DNA from: Aminobacter niigataensis
GTDB taxonomy: Bacteria; Pseudomonadota; Alphaproteobacteria; Rhizobiales; Rhizobiaceae
DNA: 64,000 nucleotides
Assembly: GCF_014200015.1 (NCBI RefSeq)
Contig: NZ_JACHOT010000001.1
Location: forward strand, 806,001-870,000
Direction: 5' to 3'
Part shown: piece by piece, positions 36,542 through 46,427 of the stretch
Position numbering within the stretch: the first letter of the stretch is position 1
Layout of the letters: each line of letters starts with the position of its first letter
Notes under the pieces: model-generated
The model's database searches: none
Told to the model about the DNA's origin: nothing
Seen by the model: only the letters and a program-made list of their open reading frames with translations
Position numbers and translations under genes: made by a program

Positions 36542-38908
36542 ATGAAGGCAGCATTGAAGTTTGCGAGCGCCGCGTCCGCGGTGGCTCTGTCCGCCGCACT
36601 GGCCATTCCTGGCGCAGTGGCGGTCCAGTTTGTTGCCGTGTCCGCCGCAGAGGCGGCGGTGGTCAACCGGGTCGAGGTGCGCGGCAACCAGCGCGTCGAT
36701 GCGGACACCGTTCGCAACTACATTTCCATCAAGCCGGGCAAGTCGTTCTCGAATGCCGATATCGACGAGGCCGTGAAGGCGCTGTTCGGCAGCGGCCTGT
36801 TCTCCGATGTCCGTATCAACCAGGTCGGTTCGACCCTGGTGATTCAGGTTTCCGAATACCAGGTCGTCAACAACGTGCTGTTCCAGGGCAACAAGAAGCT
36901 CAAGGACGCGGCACTCGGCGGGGCCGTTCAGCTCAAGCCGCGTGGCGCGTTCTCGCAGGCAGCGCTCGAAGCTGACGCCCAGGCGATCAAGGAAGCCTAC
37001 AAGCGCGTCGGCCGCGACGATGTCACCGTTGGCACCAATGTCATGGACCTTGGCGAAAACCGCGTGAACGTGGTGTTCGAGATCAACGAAGGCGGCCGCA
37101 CCAAGATCGCCGCGGTCAATTTCGTCGGCAACGACGCCTATGGCGACCGCCGCCTTGCGGATGTGATTTCGACCAAGCGTTCGTCGTTCCTGTCGTTCAT
37201 GCTGCGTGACGATATCTATGACGAGGATCGTCTGCGCGCCGACGAAGAGGCGCTGCGCCGCTTCTACTTCAATCACGGCTACGCCGACTTCCAGGTCGTT
37301 TCCGCCTTTGGCGAGCTCGACGAAGCGACCAACCAGTACACCATCACGATCACCGTCGACGAAGGCCAGCGCTATACGTTCGGCGACGTCACGGTCGAAA
37401 GCACGATCCCCGAGATCGACGGCGCGACGCTGCAGTCGCTGGTCGAGACGCGCAAGGGCGACACCTACAACGCCAAGGACGTCGAGGATTCGATCATCGG
37501 AATCACCGAAAACGTTGCCGGCAAGGGCTATGCCTTCGCCAAGGTGACGCCGCGCGGTGACCGCAACTTCGAAAACCGCACGATCTCGGTCGTCTACACG
37601 GTCGATCAGGGCGCCAAGGCTTATGTCGAGCGCATCGAAATCCGCGGCAACGAGCGCACCCGCGACTTCGTGATCCGTCGCGAATTCGACGTCAGCGAGG
37701 GCGATGCCTTCAATCAGGTGCTCATCCAGCGCGCGAAGAAGCGCCTCGAGGCACTGAACTTCTTCGAACGTGTCGAAGTCTCCACCGCTCCCGGTTCGCA
37801 GCCCGACCAGGTCGTGCTGGTTGTCGACCTGGTTGAGAAGTCGACCGGCGAGTTCTCGATCGGCGCCGGCTATTCGACCGGTGGCGACAATGCCGGCCCG
37901 TCGGTGGAAGGCTCGATCACCGAGCGCAACTTCCTCGGCCGCGGCCAGTTCATCAAGTTCTCCGCCGGTGGCGGCAAGAATTCGCGTGACTACAGCTTCT
38001 CGTTCACCGAGCCGTACTTCCTCGGCCGCCGTATCGCTGCCGGATTCGACGTGTTCCGCCAGACGCGCAAGTACGACGAATATGAAAGTGACATCACGGG
38101 GGGCACCATCCGCTTCGGCCTGCCGATCACCGACAATATCTCGACGCAGCTCGCCTACAATATTTCGCAGGAAAAGTATGCTCTCGACGAGGATTGCTTG
38201 GACGCTGGTGGCGCCTACGACCCTGCCAAATGCGATATTTCGAAGGCAATCCTGGACGGTGTTGAAGATAGCCCTTGGATCAAGTCGTCGGTCAGCGGCA
38301 CGCTGGTGTACAACACCATCGACGACATGAAGAACCCGCATGGCGGCATCTATGCCAACTTCACGACCGAAGTGGCAGGCCTCGGTGGTGACGCCAAGTT
38401 CGTCAAGGTCACCGGTCGTGCCAGCTACTACCAGACGCTGTCGGAAGAGCTTGATATCGTTGGCCTCGTCTCGGCGGGCGGCGGTCACATTCAGGGCTTC
38501 GGCGACGATGGCCTGCGTGTGTTCGATCACTTCAAGAACAACGACCGCATGATCCGTGGTTTCAAATACAACGGCATTGGTCCAATCGACACGGATGGCG
38601 ACGACCACTTGGGTGGTACGACCTACTTCAATGCTTCGGCCGAGGCCCAGTTCCCGATCCCGGTGGTGCCGGAGAGCTTCGGCCTGCGCGGTGCGGTCTT
38701 TGCCGACGCGGCGACGCTCTACGGCAGCAAGGTTGAGGGCGTTCCGACGATCGTTGGCACCGACATGCAGTGGCGCGCTTCGGTGGGTATCGGCCTGCTC
38801 TGGGCGTCGCCCTTCGGTCCGCTTCGCATCGACTACGCGGTGCCGGTCCAGAAGGAAGACACGGACGACACGCAGGAATTCAACTTCGGCATCTCGACCC
38901 GCTTCTAA
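36542..38908 (+). CDS. bamA: Outer membrane protein assembly factor BamA
   Basis: 788 aa from ATG 36542, chosen because a clean signal peptide (1-39, ending in AAEAAV) begins there; the frame remains open 99 nt further upstream. Five POTRA domains (about 40-440, starting VNRVEVRGNQRVDADTVRNYI) lead to a 16-strand Omp85 barrel (about 445-788) ending in phenylalanine (STRF) and containing the VRGF-like MIRGFKYNG loop motif. It inserts beta-barrel proteins into the outer membrane. The 220-bp upstream gap holds an AT-richer tract but no clear signal. Confidence 0.97.
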   Translation: MKAALKFASAASAVALSAALAIPGAVAVQFVAVSAAEAAVVNRVEVRGNQRVDADTVRNYISIKPGKSFSNADIDEAVKALFGSGLFSDVRINQVGSTLVIQVSEYQVVNNVLFQGNKKLKDAALGGAVQLKPRGAFSQAALEADAQAIKEAYKRVGRDDVTVGTNVMDLGENRVNVVFEINEGGRTKIAAVNFVGNDAYGDRRLADVISTKRSSFLSFMLRDDIYDEDRLRADEEALRRFYFNHGYADFQVVSAFGELDEATNQYTITITVDEGQRYTFGDVTVESTIPEIDGATLQSLVETRKGDTYNAKDVEDSIIGITENVAGKGYAFAKVTPRGDRNFENRTISVVYTVDQGAKAYVERIEIRGNERTRDFVIRREFDVSEGDAFNQVLIQRAKKRLEALNFFERVEVSTAPGSQPDQVVLVVDLVEKSTGEFSIGAGYSTGGDNAGPSVEGSITERNFLGRGQFIKFSAGGGKNSRDYSFSFTEPYFLGRRIAAGFDVFRQTRKYDEYESDITGGTIRFGLPITDNISTQLAYNISQEKYALDEDCLDAGGAYDPAKCDISKAILDGVEDSPWIKSSVSGTLVYNTIDDMKNPHGGIYANFTTEVAGLGGDAKFVKVTGRASYYQTLSEELDIVGLVSAGGGHIQGFGDDGLRVFDHFKNNDRMIRGFKYNGIGPIDTDGDDHLGGTTYFNASAEAQFPIPVVPESFGLRGAVFADAATLYGSKVEGVPTIVGTDMQWRASVGIGLLWASPFGPLRIDYAVPVQKEDTDDTQEFNFGISTRF

Positions 38909-38923
38909 TTTGGCGGAACGACG

Positions 38924-38948
38924 CTTCCGGGCCATCATGGCCCGGAAG
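38924..38948 (+). terminator. Stem-loop between bamA and lpxD
   Basis: CTTCCGGGCC and GGCCCGGAAG with a 5-nt loop, 15 nt after the bamA stop. No T-tract; it may trim expression of the lipid A genes or protect bamA mRNA. Confidence 0.6.
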
Positions 38949-38975
38949 GCCCCGGCCTAGCTGGAACAGCATTTC

Positions 38976-40031
38976 ATGACGGATCCGGTGTTTTTTGTGC
39001 CGTCGCGCCGCTATTCGGTTGGCGAGGTGGCCGGGCTTACCGGGGCCGTGCTCGCCGATCCCGGCCATTCCCACATTGAGATTTCAACCATCGCGTCTGC
39101 TTCTGCTGGCGGCGAAGGTGCCTTGGTGTTCGTCGATGGCAAGCGCAACGGCGCGTCGTTGCCGACGCTTCATGCGGCAGCCGTGCTTTGCACGCCTGAT
39201 GTTGTCGGCCTTGTGCCCGATGGTATTGCCGTCCTGGTGACGCCACGTCCGCAGCAGGCTTTCGCACGCATCGGCCGACTGCTTTATCCCGACGCCGAGC
39301 GCCCGGTCGGTGCGACCGGTGAAGCAGGCATTTCGCCCTTTGCGCATATCGATCCCACCGCCCATGTCGAGACGGGCGCGATCATCGAGGCCGGTGCGGT
39401 CATCGGACCCAAGGCAGGTGTCGGCGCCGGCACGGTCGTCGCAGCCAACGCCGTGATCGGCCGTTCCTCGCAGGTGGGGCGCGATTGCTACATCGGCCCG
39501 CATAGTTCAATCCAGTATGCGCTGATCGGCAACGGGGTCATCATCCATGCCGGCGCCCGTATCGGCCAGGACGGTTTTGGTTTCGCCGGCGGCGCGCGCG
39601 GACCGGAACGCATTCCGCAGATCGGCCGGGTCATCATCCAGGACAATGTCGAGATCGGCGCCAATTCGACGGTCGACCGCGGCGCCATGGCAGATACGAT
39701 CATCGGCGAAAACACCAAGATCGACAATCTCGTCCAGATCGCCCACAACGTGCGCATTGGCCGCAATTGCGTCATCGCCGGTCTAACGGGTATTTCGGGC
39801 TCGGTCACCGTTGGCGACAATGTCATGATGGGCGGCGGCGTCGGGCTTGCAGACCATCTGACGGTCGGCGCAGGGGCCAGGCTGGCGGCGCGCAGCGGCT
39901 TCATGCATGACGTGCCTGCAGGCGAGATCTGGGCCGGTTTTCCGGCCAAGCCGATGAAGGATGCGATGCGCGAGTTCGCATGGCTCAAGAAGATGGCCAA
40001 GACAAAGAAGGACGGTGGGGGCAATGACTGA
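38976..40031 (+). CDS. lpxD: UDP-3-O-acylglucosamine N-acyltransferase
   Basis: 351 aa. N-terminal uridine-binding domain (1-110), then left-handed beta-helix hexapeptide repeats (about 115-320) with the catalytic His region [37 protein letters not shown] and a C-terminal helix. It adds the N-linked hydroxyacyl chain in lipid A synthesis. Its stop overlaps fabZ. Confidence 0.97.
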   Translation: MTDPVFFVPSRRYSVGEVAGLTGAVLADPGHSHIEISTIASASAGGEGALVFVDGKRNGASLPTLHAAAVLCTPDVVGLVPDGIAVLVTPRPQQAFARIGRLLYPDAERPVGATGEAGISPFAHIDPTAHVETGAIIEAGAVIGPKAGVGAGTVVAANAVIGRSSQVGRDCYIGPHSSIQYALIGNGVIIHAGARIGQDGFGFAGGARGPERIPQIGRVIIQDNVEIGANSTVDRGAMADTIIGENTKIDNLVQIAHNVRIGRNCVIAGLTGISGSVTVGDNVMMGGGVGLADHLTVGAGARLAARSGFMHDVPAGEIWAGFPAKPMKDAMREFAWLKKMAKTKKDGGGND

Positions 40032-40488
40032 CCAGACGACCAAGACGCTCGAATCCGTCGACATTCTCGGCCTGTTCAAGCTTTTGCCACATCGCTATCC
40101 GTTCCTGCTGATCGACCGTATCGTCGACATCGACGGCGACGATTCAGCTGTCGGCATCAAGAACGTCACTTTCAACGAGCCGCATTTCCAGGGCCATTTC
40201 CCCGGCCAGCCGGTGATGCCGGGCGTGCTGATCATCGAAGCGATGGCGCAGACCGCCGGCGCGATCTGCCTGCGCCTGGTGGTCGACGAAAGCCCGTCGC
40301 TGGTCTACCTGATGACTGTCGATGCGGCCAAGTTCCGTAAGCCGGTCGTGCCTGGCGACCAGCTCAGAATTCACGTCAAGAAGATCAAGAAACGCGGCAA
40401 TATCCTCAAATTCGCCTGCGATGCGCAGGTCGATGGCGTCACCGTGGCCGAGGCCGAGGTGGCGGCGATGATGGTGCCGAAGGAATAG
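40024..40488 (+). CDS. fabZ: 3-hydroxyacyl-ACP dehydratase FabZ
   Basis: 154 aa from ATG 40024. Hotdog fold with [14 protein letters not shown] and the catalytic motif [22 protein letters not shown] (His and Glu). It dehydrates beta-hydroxyacyl-ACP in fatty acid elongation and competes with LpxA/LpxD for the same acyl-ACP, which explains its conserved place in the lipid A operon. Confidence 0.97.
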   Translation: MTDQTTKTLESVDILGLFKLLPHRYPFLLIDRIVDIDGDDSAVGIKNVTFNEPHFQGHFPGQPVMPGVLIIEAMAQTAGAICLRLVVDESPSLVYLMTVDAAKFRKPVVPGDQLRIHVKKIKKRGNILKFACDAQVDGVTVAEAEVAAMMVPKE

Positions 40489-40499
40489 CAAGACCTTTC

Positions 40500-41336
40500 A
40501 TGCACACCGAAACTTTCATCCATCCCGCCGCCGTCGTCGAAACTGGCGCAAAGCTGGGCGCGGGCGTCCGCATCGGGCCGTTCTGCCATGTCAGCGCCGA
40601 TGCCGTCATCGGCGATCGCGTCGAACTGATGAGCCACGTCGCCATCATGGGCGCAACCACCCTTGGTGAAGGCTGCAAGGTCTTCCCGCAGGCGACGCTC
40701 GGCGCAGCACCGCAGAACAACAAGCATAAGGGCGGCCGCACGACGCTTGTCGTCGGCAAGAACTGCACGATCCGCGAAGGCGTGACCATGCATCTTGGCA
40801 CCGACACCAGCCGTGGCGCCACCACTGTCGGCGACAACGGGCTGTTTCTCGCCTATGCGCACATCGCTCATGACTGCATCGTCGGCGACAATGTCACCAT
40901 GGCCAATGTCGCGACGCTTGGCGGCCATGTCGAGGTCGGCAACAACGTGACGCTTGGCGGGTTGTGTGCGGTCCACCAGATGACGCGTATCGGCCATCAT
41001 GCCTTCGCTGGCGGCGCTGCCATCATCGACGGCGACATCATTCCCTATGGCATGGTAATGGGCAACCGCGCCCGGCTGCGCGGGCTCAATGTCATCGGCA
41101 TGAAGCGCTCAGGCCTGCCGCGCGCCGAAATCTTTGCGCTGCGCAAGGCCTACAAGATGATCTTCGACCCCGCACGCGCAGTGGCCGAGAACATTCCGGC
41201 TGTCGAACGCGAGTTCCAGGGGTCGGCCATCGTGCGCGACATGCTCGATTTCATCCAGGCACGGGGCAAGCGCCATTTCACGGTGCCGCCGCTCCGAACC
41301 GCCGTCTCCGACGACGCCGCCGATGACGAAAGCTGA
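40500..41336 (+). CDS. lpxA: UDP-N-acetylglucosamine O-acyltransferase
   Basis: 278 aa. Hexapeptide-repeat beta-helix (1-190) with catalytic His in LFLAYAHIAHDCIVGDNVTMAN and HQMTRIGHHAFAGG, followed by the C-terminal helical domain (PRAEIFALRKAYKMIF). First step of lipid A synthesis. Its end overlaps lpxI by 14 bp. Confidence 0.97.
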   Translation: MHTETFIHPAAVVETGAKLGAGVRIGPFCHVSADAVIGDRVELMSHVAIMGATTLGEGCKVFPQATLGAAPQNNKHKGGRTTLVVGKNCTIREGVTMHLGTDTSRGATTVGDNGLFLAYAHIAHDCIVGDNVTMANVATLGGHVEVGNNVTLGGLCAVHQMTRIGHHAFAGGAAIIDGDIIPYGMVMGNRARLRGLNVIGMKRSGLPRAEIFALRKAYKMIFDPARAVAENIPAVEREFQGSAIVRDMLDFIQARGKRHFTVPPLRTAVSDDAADDES

Positions 41337-42213
41337 GGGCGGAAAGAAGATAGTCCTTTCCGCGGCCGACCGGGTCGCTGTCGTTGCCGGCAGCGGCCGC
41401 CTTCCCGTCAATGTGGCCGAGAGCCTGGCCGAGACGGGACACGCGCCATTCATCGTACTGATCGAAGGCGAGACCGATCCCGGCACCAGCCTGTGGAGCT
41501 ATGACGGCAAGGTGCTGGCGATCGAGCAGTTCGCAGCGCTTGTTCCGCTGCTCAAGCGCGAGCGCATCACCCATCTCGTGCTCGCCGGTGGCATCAGCCG
41601 CCGTCCGGCTTGGCGCGCCATCCGTCCAAGCGTTTCGCTTCTTCGCATCCTGCCGCGGGCGCTGGCCGGTTTTGCGCGCGGCGACGACGGTCTGCTCCGC
41701 ATATTGGTCGACCTGATCGAGAACAACGGCATCAAGGTCGTGGGTGCGCATCAGGTCGTGCCGGACTTGCTTGCCATAGAAGGCAGGATCGGCGGGCTTG
41801 CGCCCAAGGACGGTGACTGGGCCGACCTCCGGGCCGGGCTGGAGGCCGCAAGCGCCATCGGGGCGCTCGACATCGGCCAGGCCGCCGTCGCCATAGGCGG
41901 ACGGGCCATCGCCCTTGAAGGCATCGAGGGAACCGATCTTCTGCTCGAACGTGTCCGTGACCTGCGCAACAACGGTCGTATCTCCGGCCGCAAGCGCGGC
42001 GTCCTGGTCAAATGTGCCAAGCCCGGCCAGGAAATGCGCGCCGACCTGCCGACCATCGGTCCCGCAACGGTGGATGCGGCACACGCTGCGGGCCTGGCCG
42101 GAATTGGTGTCGAAGCTGGACGCTCCTTCGTGCTCGATGTTGGCGAGGTCGTGGAACGTGCCGATCGGCTCGGCCTCTTCGTTGTTGGTCTGACGAGTGA
42201 GAGGGGCAAATGA
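41323..42213 (+). CDS. lpxI: UDP-2,3-diacylglucosamine pyrophosphatase LpxI
   Basis: 296 aa, DUF1009 family. RVAVVAGSGRLPVNVAESLAETGH, LVLAGGISRRPAWRAIRP, GDDGLLRILVDLIENNGIKVVGAHQVVPDLL and the C-terminal KCAKPGQEMRADLPTIGPATVDAAHAAGLAGIGVEAGRS are typical. It replaces LpxH in alphaproteobacteria, releasing UMP to give lipid X. ATGA overlap with lpxB. Confidence 0.95.
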   Translation: MTKAEGGKKIVLSAADRVAVVAGSGRLPVNVAESLAETGHAPFIVLIEGETDPGTSLWSYDGKVLAIEQFAALVPLLKRERITHLVLAGGISRRPAWRAIRPSVSLLRILPRALAGFARGDDGLLRILVDLIENNGIKVVGAHQVVPDLLAIEGRIGGLAPKDGDWADLRAGLEAASAIGALDIGQAAVAIGGRAIALEGIEGTDLLLERVRDLRNNGRISGRKRGVLVKCAKPGQEMRADLPTIGPATVDAAHAAGLAGIGVEAGRSFVLDVGEVVERADRLGLFVVGLTSERGK

Positions 42214-43373
42214 CTCAGCCGCCGCTCAAGATCGCCATCGTCGCCGGCGAAGAGTCGGGCGACCTCCTGGGCGCCGACCTGGTGCGGGCGCTGCAGCGAC
42301 TGACCGGCCGCGAGGTCAGGCTGGTCGGCACCGGCGGCCGGCATTTGCAGCAACTGGGGCTTTCGCCGCTGTTCGATGCCAGCGAGATCGCGCTGATGGG
42401 ACTGACGGCGATCGTCCGCGACCTGCCGCGCCTGATGCGGCGGATCGGCCAGACGGCGCGCCTCGTAGCTGCCGAAAAGCCGGATTGCCTCATCACTATC
42501 GACAGCCCGGATTTTTCGCTGCGCGTGGCCAGGAATGTTCGCGCGCTCGCGCCTGGGATTCCGATCGTCCACTACATCTGCCCGAGCGTGTGGGCGTGGC
42601 GGCCGAGCCGGGCCAAGGCGATGGAGCCGCATGTCGATGAAGTGCTTTGCATCCTGCCCTTCGAACCCGCCGAGCTTGCCCGGCTGGGCGGCCCGCACGG
42701 CACTTTCGTCGGCCACCGGCTGGTCAGCGATCCCGGTATCGCCGTCGCAGCCGCCATGCAGGAAGGCAAGGGCACTCTTTCGCCCGACCGCGAAAAGACA
42801 CTTCTGCTGCTTCCGGGCTCGCGCCGCAGCGAAGTGCGCGGCCTGATCGGCCCGTTTGGCGAGACCGTTTCGATCCTGCGCGCACGCGGTCACCGCTTGC
42901 GCCTGCTACTGCCGACGGTGCCGCATGTGGCCAGCCTGGTCGAAGATGCTGTCTCTAGCTGGCCGGAAAAACCCGAGATCATCCTCGACCCGCAGCGCAA
43001 ATGGCAGGCCTTCGGCGAGGCCGATGCGGCGCTGATAGCGTCGGGAACGGTGTCGCTGGAGCTTGCGCTCGCCGGCGTACCGATGATGTCGAACTACAAG
43101 CTCGACACCTTCATGCGCGTGGTGCAGGGGCTGATCACCGTCTGGAGCGCGTCGCTGCCCAACCTGATCGCCGACAGGCCGGTGGTGTTCGAAGCCTACA
43201 ACCAGTATGTGCGCCCGCAGTGGATGGCGCGTCACATCGAGGGCCTGTTCGCCGACAGCGGCATCAGGCGCTGGCAGAAGGACGGCTTTGCCGAGATCCT
43301 CCGGCGCATGACGACCGATCGCCCCTCCGGCGAACTTGCCGCCGAAGCTGTGCTCAAACACATCGCAAAATGA
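42210..43373 (+). CDS. lpxB: Lipid-A-disaccharide synthase
   Basis: 387 aa. GT-B glycosyltransferase joining lipid X and UDP-diacylglucosamine. IAIVAGEESGDLLGADLVRAL, DSPDFSLRVA, HYICPSVWAWRPSRAKAM, LLPGSRRSEVRGL and ASGTVSLELALAGVPMMSNYK are conserved. Last gene of the plus-strand supercluster, converging on gltA. Confidence 0.97.
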   Translation: MTQPPLKIAIVAGEESGDLLGADLVRALQRLTGREVRLVGTGGRHLQQLGLSPLFDASEIALMGLTAIVRDLPRLMRRIGQTARLVAAEKPDCLITIDSPDFSLRVARNVRALAPGIPIVHYICPSVWAWRPSRAKAMEPHVDEVLCILPFEPAELARLGGPHGTFVGHRLVSDPGIAVAAAMQEGKGTLSPDREKTLLLLPGSRRSEVRGLIGPFGETVSILRARGHRLRLLLPTVPHVASLVEDAVSSWPEKPEIILDPQRKWQAFGEADAALIASGTVSLELALAGVPMMSNYKLDTFMRVVQGLITVWSASLPNLIADRPVVFEAYNQYVRPQWMARHIEGLFADSGIRRWQKDGFAEILRRMTTDRPSGELAAEAVLKHIAK

Positions 43374-43411
43374 AAAAACGCCCGCCAGGCAAGAGCTTGG
43401 CGGGCGTTGTT
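43373..43411 (-). terminator. Terminator shared by gltA and lpxB
   Basis: CGCCCGCCA (43379-43387) pairs with TGGCGGGCG (43398-43406). On the minus strand the stem is followed by six T, a good terminator for gltA; the plus-strand side has only TTGTT and should be weaker for lpxB. Confidence 0.85.
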
Positions 43412-43431
43412 CAATTCGTTTCGCTTGGCGC

Positions 43432-44721
43432 TTAGCGCTTGGCGATCGGCAGATAGTCGCGCTCGGCAGCACCGGTGTAGAGCTGGCGCGGACGGCCGAT
43501 CTTCTGGCGTGGATCCTCGATCATTTCCTTCCACTGCGCGATCCAGCCGACGGTGCGGGCGAGCGCGAACAGCACGGTGAACATGGTGGTGGGGAATCCC
43601 AGCGCCTTCAGCGTGATGCCCGAGTAGAAGTCGATGTTCGGGTAGAGCTTCTTTTCGATGAAGTATTCGTCGGTCAGCGCGATGCGCTCGAGCTCCATCG
43701 CGACGTCGAGCATCGGATCGTCCTTGATGCCAAGTTCGCCGAGCACTTCATGCGTGGTCTTCTGCATGATCTTGGCGCGGGGATCGTAGTTCTTGTAGAC
43801 GCGGTGGCCGAAGCCCATCAGGCGGAACGGATCGTTCTTGTCCTTGGCGCGGGCGACGAATTCCGGAATGCGGTCGACATGGCCGATTTCGCTCAGCATG
43901 TTGAGCGCCGCTTCATTGGCGCCGCCATGGGCCGGACCCCAAAGGCAGGCAATGCCGGCGGCGATGCAGGCGAACGGGTTGGCGCCCGAGGAACCGGCGA
44001 GGCGCACGGTCGAGGTCGAGGCGTTCTGCTCGTGGTCGGCATGGAGGATGAAGATGCGCTCCATGGCGCGGGCGAGCACCGGATTGACCTTGTACTCCTC
44101 GCACGGCACGGCAAAGCACATGTGCAGGAAGTTGGCGGCAAAGTTCAGCTCGTTCTTGGGGTAAACGAAGGGCTGGCCGATATGGTACTTGTAGGCCATC
44201 GCCGCGATCGTCGGCATCTTGGCGATCAGGCGGATCGAAGCGACCATGCGCTGGTGCGGATCCGAGATATCGGTCGAGTCGTGATAGAAGGCCGACAGGG
44301 CGCCGACCACGCCGCACATGACAGCCATCGGGTGCGCGTCGCGGCGGAAACCGGTGAAGAAGCGCGACATCTGCTCATGCACCATGGTGTGGCGCGTGAC
44401 GCGATGGTCGAAGTCGTCCTTCTGGGACTTGGTCGGCAGTTCGCCATAGAGCAGGAGGTAGCAGACCTCGAGGAAGTCGCCGTGCTCGGCCAACTGGTCG
44501 ATCGGATAGCCGCGGTGCAGCAGGATGCCGGCATCGCCATCGATGAAGGTGATCTCCGACTCGCAGCTCGCCGTCGAGGTGAAGCCGGGGTCGTAGGTGA
44601 AAGCGCCGGTGGTGGCGTAGAGCGATGCGATGTCGATCACATCTGGTCCGACCGTTCCGGCGCGCACCTTGAACTCGTGGGTCTGGCCGCGGAACTCCAG
44701 TTTGGCGGTCGAATCAGTCAT
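43432..44721 (-). CDS. gltA: Citrate synthase (type II)
   Basis: 429 aa from ATG 44721, preceded by TAAGGAG. It condenses acetyl-CoA and oxaloacetate in the TCA cycle. Motifs: [77 protein letters not shown] and [14 protein letters not shown]. The hexameric Gram-negative form is expected from length. Confidence 0.97.
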   Translation of the reverse strand: MTDSTAKLEFRGQTHEFKVRAGTVGPDVIDIASLYATTGAFTYDPGFTSTASCESEITFIDGDAGILLHRGYPIDQLAEHGDFLEVCYLLLYGELPTKSQKDDFDHRVTRHTMVHEQMSRFFTGFRRDAHPMAVMCGVVGALSAFYHDSTDISDPHQRMVASIRLIAKMPTIAAMAYKYHIGQPFVYPKNELNFAANFLHMCFAVPCEEYKVNPVLARAMERIFILHADHEQNASTSTVRLAGSSGANPFACIAAGIACLWGPAHGGANEAALNMLSEIGHVDRIPEFVARAKDKNDPFRLMGFGHRVYKNYDPRAKIMQKTTHEVLGELGIKDDPMLDVAMELERIALTDEYFIEKKLYPNIDFYSGITLKALGFPTTMFTVLFALARTVGWIAQWKEMIEDPRQKIGRPRQLYTGAAERDYLPIAKR

Positions 44722-44900
44722 CGCATACTCCTTAGTGCTGAGTTGCCGCCCTGGGCGGCGCAATCTTCATAACAAGGCAACCCGTTAGGCCCGGAATGCC
44801 CGAGCCCCCAGCTTCCCCGCTGCTTTCAAATTGACCTGTTGCCGCAATGTTGCACCGCAATAGCCTCATTTCAATGCAAAACTAGGAAAGCACTGCTGAC

Positions 44901-46319
44901 CTAATCGATTTGATCGGAAATGCGGGCTAGACTTTCGTCGCGCCCCAGGACGGCCAACACATCGAACACGCCGGGAGACGTGCTTTTACCCGTCAGGGCT
45001 GCACGCAAGGGCTGTGCGACGGCTCCCAACTTGACGTTCTCGCGCCCGGCAAATTCGCGGATCGCTGCCTCCGCCGAAGCGGCGTTCCAGTCTTCGTTGA
45101 CGCCGGCCAGCGCCGCGTGCGCGCCCTTGAGCACATCCTTGGCCGGACCGGCCAGAAGCGCTGCCGCCTTTTCGTCGAGAGGCAAGGGACGCTCGGCAAA
45201 CAGGAAGCCCGCGCCATCCGCAAGCTCGATCAGCGTCTTGGCGCGCTCCTTGAGACCGGGCATGGCGGCCAGCAGCTGCGCCTTGCGCTTGTCGTCGAGC
45301 CTGGCGAGGATCGCATCGCCGCCGGGCAGGTAGGGCAAGGTTGCCAAAAAGATGTCGAACAGCTTCCTGTCGTCCATCTGGCGCATGTGGACGCCGTTCA
45401 GCGCCTCGAGCTTGGCGAAGTCGAAGCGCGCCGCACCCTTGTTGACGTCCTCGATCTCGAACCAGGCGATCATGTCCTCGATGCTCATCACCTCGTCGTC
45501 GCCATGGCTCCAGCCGAGGCGGGCGAGATAGTTGAGCAATGCCTCGGGCAGGTAGCCCATGGCGCGATAGGCATCGACGCCAAGCGCGCCATGGCGCTTG
45601 GACAGCTTTGCGCCGTCGGCACCATGGATCAGCGGGATGTGGGCCATGACAGGCACATCCCAGCCCATGGCGACATAGATGATCGTCTGGCGCGCGGCGT
45701 TGGTCAGGTGGTCGTCGCCGCGGATGATGTGGGTGACGCCCATGTCATGGTCGTCGACGACGACGGCATGCATGTAGGTCGGCACGCCATCCGAGCGCAG
45801 GATGATGAAATCGTCGAGATCCTTGTTGGGAAAGCGCACGTCGCCCTGCACGCGGTCACGCACCAGCGTCTCGCCCTCTGTCGGCGCCTTGATGCGGATC
45901 ACCGGCTTCACGCCTGCCGGGGCTTCCGCCGGATCGCGGTCGCGCCAGCGCCCATCGTAGCGCGGCGGACGGCCTTCGGCGCGGGCCTTCTCGCGCATTT
46001 CGGTCAGCTCGTCCTGCGAAGCGTAGCAGTAATAAGCCTTGCCCATGCGGACGAGCTCCTCGGCGACCTCGCGGTGGCGCGGCGCGCGCTCGAATTGCGA
46101 GGTCGGCTCGCCCTCCCAGGTCAGGCCGAGCCAGGTGAGGCCCTCGAGAATTGCCGCGGTGGCAGCATCGGTCGAGCGCTCGCGGTCGGTGTCCTCGATG
46201 CGCAGCAGCATGGTGCCGCCGGTGTGGCGGGCATAGAGCCAGTTGAAGAGAGCCGTGCGCGCACCACCGATGTGCAGGTAGCCGGTGGGCGAGGGGGCGA
46301 AGCGGGTGACGACGGACAT
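44901..46319 (-). CDS. gltX: Glutamate-tRNA ligase
   Basis: 472 aa from ATG 46319 ([29 protein letters not shown]). Class I synthetase with HIGH-like YLHIGGART and KLSKRHG. Long upstream extensions of the frame overlap comEC sense sequence and are rejected. A non-discriminating GltX is expected because gatCA are present, though gltX2-type duplication cannot be excluded. Divergent from comEC. Confidence 0.97.
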   Translation of the reverse strand: MSVVTRFAPSPTGYLHIGGARTALFNWLYARHTGGTMLLRIEDTDRERSTDAATAAILEGLTWLGLTWEGEPTSQFERAPRHREVAEELVRMGKAYYCYASQDELTEMREKARAEGRPPRYDGRWRDRDPAEAPAGVKPVIRIKAPTEGETLVRDRVQGDVRFPNKDLDDFIILRSDGVPTYMHAVVVDDHDMGVTHIIRGDDHLTNAARQTIIYVAMGWDVPVMAHIPLIHGADGAKLSKRHGALGVDAYRAMGYLPEALLNYLARLGWSHGDDEVMSIEDMIAWFEIEDVNKGAARFDFAKLEALNGVHMRQMDDRKLFDIFLATLPYLPGGDAILARLDDKRKAQLLAAMPGLKERAKTLIELADGAGFLFAERPLPLDEKAAALLAGPAKDVLKGAHAALAGVNEDWNAASAEAAIREFAGRENVKLGAVAQPLRAALTGKSTSPGVFDVLAVLGRDESLARISDQID

Positions 46320-46427
46320 GGCGATTTCCAAGGGAGGCATAGCGCGCTTGGCCGAAGACCGGCGGCGCATGGCGTTTCGGTGGCGTTGATGTAGCATAGA
46401 AGGTCTGGGGCGCAAGAGGCAGGCCCG

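Noticed and set aside
36530-38938. 802-codon open frame antisense to bamA
   Set aside because: High-GC codon bias keeps the opposite strand free of stops; the translation is low-complexity Arg/Asp/Val/Ala-rich and has no family features, while bamA is certain.
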